64,000 bases of DNA from Ulva prolifera (Eukaryota; Chlorophyta; Ulvophyceae; Ulvales; Ulvaceae), in NCBI GenBank assembly GCA_023078555.1, contig CM041196.1:8257985-8321984 (forward strand), read 5' to 3'. Under the pieces are notes generated by a model. The model was given only the letters and a program-made list of their open reading frames with translations, was not told where the DNA came from and ran no database searches. The position numbers were made by a program, and so were the translations under genes. Below, piece by piece: positions 57,377-64,000 of this stretch; position 1 is the stretch's first letter; each line of letters opens with the position of its first letter.

Positions 57377-60300
57377 ATGCTGCAGCACAATGACCTGCCC
57401 GCTGAGCAGATCAGCACGTGGGGCCATGTTTTCCGCACGCAGTGCCGAACACTAGATGACTCCATCGCGTCTGCAACAGCGATAGAAGCGGCTGCGTGCT
57501 CCATGATGCAGCTCGCCCCACGGATGTACGCTCACACCACACCACTCTCAGACCCCCCCAGAGCCGCAGAATCAGCTTGCTGAGCTCAAACGCCGCTTGC
57601 AGAGCAGAACTCTCCGCGCCCGATCGAAGCGGGTTCCTGGCTGCGTTGCAGGGCATTCGCACCGCTGCAGCTCTCGCCAATGCCTCCCTCCCGCTGCCAC
57701 TGGTGCCTCAGCTCACCAACGCCACCGTCGAGTATGCAGCTCGGCTGACACTCGTCTCGAAAGAGTGCGCACATCTCTCGCATCTACGTCCGATCTCCGC
57801 CCCAAGCCTCTATCTACGATTGTAGGTAGAGGCCCTGCTTGAGTGTCCGATCGCCACCTGCACGATTGCATGCATCTCCCCACACCTCCGCGACTAGTCC
57901 ATAAGCTGGCTGTTGGTCACAGATCAGCAGAGCAGGCGGAGGGCCTCCTGAGGACGGCAGCACAGCTCCTGGCCAACCTCGCAAACGGCCCCGCCACGGC
58001 GCAGGCCACCTGGCGCGCCTGCTGGCCAGACACCCCCCTGAAGCTCTGCATCTCCCGCGCCCCCAGCGCCCACGCCGCCACCTGCCAGGCCCTGCTCAAC
58101 TGGAGCCGCGCGGACGCGGCGGCTGCCGCCGCGGTGCGGCCCCGCTGCCGCGGCAGCCCCCCTCCCCCGCATGCACCTGCTCGGCCCGGACCGTTGAGTA
58201 ACTCATCGTTTCTGCATAGCGGGCCCTTGAGAGACGGGTCTCCTGCATCGCTGTTTGACCATCAACGTGGCCGGCTCCAGTGCCACTTGTCTGTCTCAGG
58301 TCTCATGCATGTGCCTGCCCATGCACCGGTGTAGCGTGTATGGATCATCACAAGAGCCTGGGTGCCCTCTGCACCTCTGGAGGAGTCAGCTCCACCCTCG
58401 GCTAGCAGGTGCCGATTGAAGCATGCCTTGTGGCGTAACGCCACCTACACTGACCTGCTGGAACCCAGGCACACCGCAGCGCAGCATAATATGAGTGGCA
58501 TGGCTCGGCGGAACAGGCTGCGCATGTGATGCAATCCACCGAGCCCACAAACATGCGCTGCACTACCGCTGTGCAGCGTGCATTTCTGTGATGGCAGGCA
58601 GTCCCACCCTCACGCTGCGGCGACTCTGCCCCTGTCTGTGATTTCATTTGTCGCGTGCGTGAAGCACCACTGAAAGCGGCGACACCTGCGCGCTGCGCTC
58701 CCCACCCGCGGCCCCCCAGGCCACTGCCGTCGGTCTACCGTTCCCGCGACCTGCCGCAGGCTCACCACGCGAGGGCGTGTCACGAACAGAGAACCCACCT
58801 CTAGACACGCACGGCAGCTGTGCGAGTGCAGGTGTGCTCAGCGTGTCCACAGCTGCTCGCGCACCTGCTGCGCAACTGCATGGACCTCCAGGACGAGGCC
58901 GCCAACGCCGCGCTCGCGCTGCTGCTCGGCCACCTCGCGCTCTCGCGCGGCCACCTCGCACTCCTGCTCGACGCCGTCGCCGCCGCCGCCGCGGCGGGCG
59001 ACGCGCACGCCGGCAGCACGCCGGGCGCGCAGCCCGGCGCTGCCGCGCCGCGCCACGCCGACGCGGCGCGCTGCCGCGGCAGCGTCACGCTGCTGCACCT
59101 GCTGGCGCACGAGGTCGCGGTGTGTCCACAGGCGCTGTTCGGCGAGCGCGCCAGGGGGCCCGGCGGCGCGGCCGCGGCGCAGGCTGTGCCCGCGGTGATG
59201 CGCAGCCTGGCGGCCGTGGTGCAGAGCGCGTGCGGCCTCTGCAGCGACCCGGCTGTCTGCGTCCGCACAGACGCGGCGGACGCGCCCGAGGCGGGGGGCA
59301 GTGCTGCGCCGTACGTTCTAGAAGCTGCACTGAGGGTGCGGCGTCCCCCTCCGTGCAGCAGGCGCGCATGGGAAGGCACCACGCATGTGCTGTGCCAGTT
59401 GCTAGATCGACCGGCAACCCAACGGCCCCCTCATGTGGTTTTGTTGTCTCCTGTAGGTAGTGTCTTTGCGGACACACCCCCCCTGCATGCGCTGCTGGCT
59501 GCCGCTGAGCGCATGCGGGCTGCTAACGTGCGCACTTGTAGTTACCACCTGGCCTCCCGGATGCTGTTCTTTTGGCTTGCGCTCCGCCCTGCTGTCACGG
59601 CTCCGGCCTTCTGACACGCCCTGGGCGTCGCGCACAGATCTCGCTCCGTGCGGCCGTGCTCTCCAGCACCGCCGGGTGCGGACTACTGGCGGCGCCCTCG
59701 GACACCCGGGGTGGGCACAGCGGATAAAGTTGCATGGATGGCATGCATGTGCAGGTGCTGGCGACTGCGCTCAGCCGCGACGACGTGCAGCGGTGCCCGA
59801 CCGACGCCAAGGCGGCCCTGCTGCAGGATGAGGAGCTGGTGCCGCTGCTGCTCTCGGTCCTCGCGGAGCTGCCGCCGCTGGGGCAGCAGCACCCCGCCCC
59901 CGGCGGCCCCCCGGCCGGCCCCCCGGTACGAGCATCCCTTCCAGAGTGCCACTGTGATTTGCCTCCCGGCACGTAGTTCCCGCCTGCTCCATGCGACCCC
60001 TGCTGCTGCAGCTGGGGCTGCGGTGCTCTCTCTGATCACCCGCGGTGCCGGTGTGCCTGCAACGCTCTCCACGCCCCGGGAGCAGCGCTGCTGATTCCAA
60101 CGCTCAGTCCCCAAACTGTATTGATCAAACGTGCAACCGTCCCGTTCGCGGGAGCAAACCCATCACCAGAGCTTACGCCGTCGCATGGCAGAGCACCAAA
60201 GCAGACAATGTCCGATAGCATGCGGCTCGGCAAACTCAGATTTACTCTACTTTATCAAGCGTAGCCTGCTACAGCTCAGTGGCAGAGAATGGCGCCTGGG

Positions 60301-60659
60301 TGCTGCAGGCCGGCCGACACCGCACGCCGCCGTACCCGGAGGCGCGTGCCGACATCATCGCCGTGCTCGGCAACCTCGCGCACCGGCACCGCGGCGCGCA
60401 GGCCGCCATCGCCCGCGGCGGCGGCGCCGAGGTGTTGCTCGCGCAGTGCCAGTTTGCGCCGGAGCAGCCGCTGGTGCGGGAGTGGGGCATGTGGGCGATG
60501 CGCAACCTGTGCGAGGGCAACCCGGCGCTGCAGCAGCGGCTGCGGGAGCTGCAGACGGGGTCGGCGGCGGTGCAGGACGAGGCGCTGCGGGCGCAGCGGC
60601 AGGCGGTCGAGGTCGACCAGCTCACGGGCAAGCTGCGGCTGGTCGACCTCGACGAGTAA
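57377..60659 (+). CDS. ATXN10: Ataxin-10 homologue, armadillo-type repeats
   Basis: The C-terminal exon (about 60260-60659) carries the ataxin-10 signature: PYPEARADIIAVLGNLAHRH, then EVLLAQCQFAPEQPLVREWG and MWAMRNLCEGNPALQQRL. Upstream pieces encode armadillo-like helices: exon 57377-57525 (MLQHNDLPAEQISTWGHVF), exon from 57570 joined in phase (SGFLAALQGIRTAAALANAS), about 57930-58150 (GLLRTAAQLLANLANGPATA), about 58840-59335 (LLAHLLRNCMDLQDEAANAA) and about 59755-59930 (DDVQRCPTDAKAALLQDEEL). Joins after 57570 were not fixed base by base. Ataxin-10 is a conserved cytosolic helical-repeat protein, tied in animals to neuronal survival, O-GlcNAc transferase and cilia-related disease; its algal role is unknown. 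GC rises from ~58% to ~75%. A TGTAA lies 71 bp past the stop. Confidence 0.83.
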
Positions 60660-61253
60660 GAGGGGGGATGCTGATGATGTCTTGACGGGGCTAATGATGT
60701 CTTGCTCCACACGCGTGTGTGGGTGACTGTGTAAAAATGAAACGAGGCGTGTGTGCGCGGGATAACGCATGTGTGCGTGTGCACGATGTTGCGTGGTTGT
60801 CAGGGGCTGCATTCTTTGTTCACGGGAGTTGTGCTTGTGAGTGCGAATCAGCAGCCACTGGGGCAGGTCAGCAGCTGCTGTGAATGTGGCCGGGTCCGAC
60901 CGGGTGCAGCCTCGCTCTGCCGTATCACACCTCTGCGTCACCACCTCAACGGCGGGGGATGTTCACACATTACATCGAAAATGCAGAACCCCCACTGTCT
61001 ACACAGCCTCAGCTTACACGGCCCGCGGCCGGTCTGTCCAGCACACTCACGCCTCAAACACCAGTAGCTCCACACCCTCACGCGGAGCCTGCTGTGGCGG
61101 CGGCAAGCCCTTGCGGGGCAAGCGTTGTGGGTGACCATTCGGGCCCAGTCAAGCTGCCGGGCATCGCCCACTATCACGGTGCATCATATGCCCTGAACGG
61201 CCCCCTGTACCTAGTGAAGCGGCATGGTCATAGGCTCGTTGCGGCGTGGTAGT
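60660..61253. other. Convergent intergenic region, ataxin-10/COG8
   Basis: 3' regions of converging genes. TTACA at about 60968 (TGTAA on the minus strand) could serve COG8. No gene was seen. Confidence 0.45.
60730..60734 (+). terminator. Putative TGTAA poly(A) signal
   Basis: TGTAA followed by an A run lies 71 bp past the ataxin-10 stop, as expected for a green-algal polyadenylation signal. Confidence 0.5.
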
Positions 61254-63789
61254 TCATGCCGGCTCAGGAGGTGCGGGGCTCTCGGCCGCGGCTGTGCTGG
61301 AGGCCGCTGCAGACGCCTTGCTAGGCCGGGGCGGGGTGGCTGAGGCGGCCGGAGGCGGCGGTGGCGCGTCGCCGTGCTCGGCGAGGAAGGCCTTCAGGGG
61401 CAGCGCGGCGTCCGCGACTGTCAGGGCGCCGCCGGCGCTGCCAAACACCTGCAGGGCGGCATGCGTATGTGAGGGGCGGGCGCGAGCAGGTCATGCAGGC
61501 GCCGGGGGTGACGCGGCAGTGGACGGGGCTGGGTGTTGTCAGCCGTGCGGGTTGTTCACATGCAATGGCAGCATCAGACGGCCTCGGAGCGCGCACCTGC
61601 TCAAAGAGCGTGAGCGCCAGCGGGCACAGCGTCTCATGCATGCAGCGGCAGGCCGCGAGGTGGACGGCGCGCTCCGGCGCGGCCAGCTCACGCGCCGCCG
61701 GGACGTGCACCAGCATGGCGGCGCCGTCGCGCAGTGCCGCCTGCACGTCCGCCGCGCACGCGCCGGCCGCGCTGGCCAGCGCGACGCTGCGCACGGCGTT
61801 GAGCGCGACGATGATCTGCATGCATGCGCCGCCGCGGTCAGACGCCCCCGCGCCTGTGGCACACAGGCCCACGGCTGCCCGTCCGCACATACACACATAT
61901 GCATGAGCTGGGCGTAGCGGCCAGCAGGGCAGAGGGGGGCAGCGCACAGCGTTGGCAAACACGGCCAGAGGCGGGTGTTGCATGAGCAGGGGGGTGGCGT
62001 CCGAGAGGGCGGCGCTGGCGGCCCCTCCCCCCGAGGCGGCCTGCACCGCCGCCACCCGCGCCGCCGGCATCGCGGTCCACTTGTGCATGTCGAGCGAGCT
62101 GCAGAACATGGCGAGCGCGCGCGCGATGTGGCCGTGGAACAGCCCTCGCGCTGCGCGCGCGACGCACGCTGCGAGCGGGCCCCGGAAGTCGAGGCCGACC
62201 CGCGCGAGCGACCGGCCGCAGTGCATCGCGGCCTCGACCAGCGTGCCCAGCGTGCTGCCGTCGGCCACCCTGCACATGTCGCCTGCGCGCCGTCACACCC
62301 GTGGTCGCTCGGCGGTTCCCCGCCGCCGCGGTTGCGGAATTGGTGTGATGCATGAGCCGCGGCACGCATGAGCGGCGGTGGCGCACGTGGGGAGGAGGGA
62401 GTCGAGGCGCTCGACGTAGAGGGCCGCGCGGTGGTGCGCCCAGCTGCCGAGCACCGGCTCGGCGGCGGCGGCGGCGGGCTCCTCCGCCGCAGCGGCGTCG
62501 GTGGCGTCGGCTTCGGCGTCGTAGAAGATGGCGCGGAACTGCATGACGATGTCAAACATGTGGCTGCGGTGCGCGTCGGTGAGGCTGCGGACGTAGTCCG
62601 GCACGCTCGAGTCGTCCGGCTCCGCCAGCACCGACGCAAACCTGCGGCAACATGCACGGACGTCGTTTGACTGTGGACAGGCCGGGGCCGGCAGCCCGGC
62701 GCGCGGCATGGCCGCCGTGCGTCACACGGGTGTGCCTGGAGGCCGGAGTGGCACCCACACAGTGCATGCGATGATTGATGTGGGAGTGCGTCGTCGCTGC
62801 CCCGGTGCTCGGCTTCCTGTTCGCTGTGAACACGCACGCACCACGACCCCTGTGGCCACAGCATGCACGATGAAGATCGGAGGCCGATCGGCGCGTGCCA
62901 GCTGCTGAGCAGGCGTATCGGTCAAGGTCGTGTGGATGCTGTCTCAGTTGTGTACAGTATCGCTGTGCGATGGTTCCTGCAGCAGTGAGTCAGGCTGCGT
63001 GTGAGCCACAAGGGGGGGCCGGACCACTGCTCGCGGTGCTTCAGGAACTGCATGCGCAGGTCCGCCTCTGAGAAGGTGCCCAGGCGCCGGAGGTAGCTGA
63101 CCGAGGTGAGGCACTCTGGAAGCGTGATGTCCTGGCTGAGGCGGCTCAGGAGCTGCCGCTGCAGGCCGTCCCGCGCGGCCGCGGCGTCGGCGGCGAGCTG
63201 CTGCACGATGCTCGCGGCGCCGGCGACGACGCAGAGCTTGGCCACGAGGGCCAGCAGGTCGAGGGCCTCGTCGTAGCTGTGGTTACGGACACAGGTGTCG
63301 ATCAGTTGAGGGATCTCGAGGATGTCGAGGATGGTGGCGTGGTGCGACAGCAGCGACTGGTACGACGCCCGATCCTCCTGAACGCACGAACTTGAGATGA
63401 CGGGAGCTGTGACGTTTTTTTATTTGTGTTTCTGGGCAAGGGGAGTGAGGGCTTGCCTTGTACCGCTGTGCAGTGGTGCGGAAGCTGGATGCTTCGTCCT
63501 GCAGAGAGTCCAGGCAGACTGTCAGACTGCCGAGCTCTTCCTTGAGCTTCTTGACGTGGGCGCTGATTTGTTTGAAGCAGGATGCTGCTTCGATGAAGCC
63601 CTGGTAGTGGGTCAATGCTGTGTCGTGGATCTCCTGCTTCAGCGCTTCGCTCTGGCTCTTGAGGGCAGCTGGCTCCTTTCTGATAGCATCGACGGAGTAC
63701 GAGAGAAGCCTAGCTAGGTAATCATCGGTGAGGAGATCGGCTGCAGACTTTTTGGCCGCTGCAGGGCCGGTCGAGGGAGCTGCAAGCAT
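61254..63789 (-). CDS. COG8: Conserved oligomeric Golgi complex subunit 8
   Basis: Exons 63789-63457, 63377-63025, 62641-62387, 62269-61948, 61815-61597 and 61448-61254 join in phase to 558 residues. COG8 bridges the two lobes of the COG tether, which captures retrograde vesicles at the Golgi. Family landmarks are YLARLLSYSVDAIRKEPAAL, HYQGFIEAASCFKQISAHV, ILDILEIPQLIDTCVRN, VSYLRRLGTFSEADLRMQFL, HRSHMFDIVMQFRAIFYD and CGRSLARVGLDFRGPL. The start is the ATG at 63789; the frame extends to a TTG at 63825. The first intron begins AAG/GCAAGC, a GC donor that the phase and the family alignment both require. The C-terminus is Pro/Ala-rich. GC is 55% in exon 1 (63661-63720) and 80% near 61681-61740. 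Confidence 0.93.
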
Positions 63790-64000
63790 GCCCTGTTCTG
63801 GCCAGGCGGGCACAGCCACAGACAAGAACTAAATACCACCACGCGCAATCTAATTTACATTATTCTCCATGCAGCCCCATTGGCCAAGTCCGCGCGTGCG
63901 GAAGCGTCAGATCTGGCAGTAAGGACACTCGATTGCCTTAAAGTCGAGCACGTTCACTGCTGACGCGCAACTTGCATCAGGAACATGTTAACGCACGCAT
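63790..64000. promoter_or_regulatory. COG8 upstream region
   Basis: 210 bp of lower-GC sequence (about 52% near 63841-63900) upstream of COG8 to the window edge. No specific element was seen. Confidence 0.4.

Noticed and set aside
58400..58680. Extra coding exon of ataxin-10
   Set aside because: Frames are broken or biased and show no helical-repeat pattern; treated as intron.
51648..63789. Functional cluster of vesicle-traffic genes (SYP61, SERINC, COG8, with RME-8)
   Set aside because: Orientation alternates, unrelated genes intervene and such genes are common; proximity alone does not show linkage.
1..64000. tRNA, rRNA and transposon search by eye
   Set aside because: No tRNA-like T-loop/anticodon arrangement, rRNA segment, reverse transcriptase, transposase or long terminal repeat was recognised.

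Overview
This window reads as nuclear DNA of a eukaryotic alga, most likely a green alga (Chlorophyta). The evidence is: short-exon genes with many small introns; GC content of about 50% to more than 80% within single genes; plastid or mitochondrial presequences on several proteins; plant-type family members (a GRV2-like J-domain protein, a SYP61-like SNARE, an ArgJ with a transit peptide); and TGTAA motifs, the usual green-algal poly(A) signal, shortly after several stop codons. There are no bacterial operons, phages, insertion sequences or CRISPR arrays. All gene models below were built by hand from splice sites, reading phase and protein-family resemblance. Unless an entry says otherwise, exon joins were checked for phase.

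Layout. 1-13.4 kb: 3' part of a formin (+), an S26 signal-peptidase-like protein lacking the catalytic dyad (-), a short-chain dehydrogenase (+), an ADP-ribose/CDP-alcohol diphosphatase (+), a 2.3 kb unresolved stretch, and ArgJ of arginine synthesis (+). 13.8-26.9 kb: one 18-exon gene (-) for a 2,834-residue RME-8/GRV2/DNAJC13 homologue, with an intronic 77-bp tandem repeat and a C-terminal DPF-motif tail. 27-36 kb: a lower-GC block with a small membrane protein (+), a TKL-type kinase (-), a disordered Ser/Pro-rich protein (+), a thioredoxin-like protein (-) and a possible Cys-rich small protein (+). 36.8-51.2 kb: an STK16-like kinase (-), a Jouberin/AHI1 WD40 protein (+), a TMEM185-like multi-pass RING protein (-) and a membrane-anchored Pro/Ala-rich protein (+). 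51.6-63.8 kb: a SYP61/syntaxin-6 SNARE (-), a [2Fe-2S] thioredoxin-like plus TPR protein (+), a serine incorporator (-), ataxin-10 (+) and COG8 (-).

Strands mostly alternate, so gene pairs share either a bidirectional promoter gap of about 0.5-1 kb or a convergent 3' gap. Several products belong to endosome/Golgi traffic (RME-8, SYP61, SERINC, COG8), and two (AHI1, ataxin-10) have animal relatives linked to cilia. Nothing shows that the genes are co-regulated.

The strongest genome-level signal is compositional. In every gene that changes GC along its length, the 5' end is AT-richer and the 3' end GC-richer, whichever strand it is on. Splice donors shift with it, from GTRNG/GTACG types to GTGCG. 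Three GC-AG introns are also supported by phase and homology.
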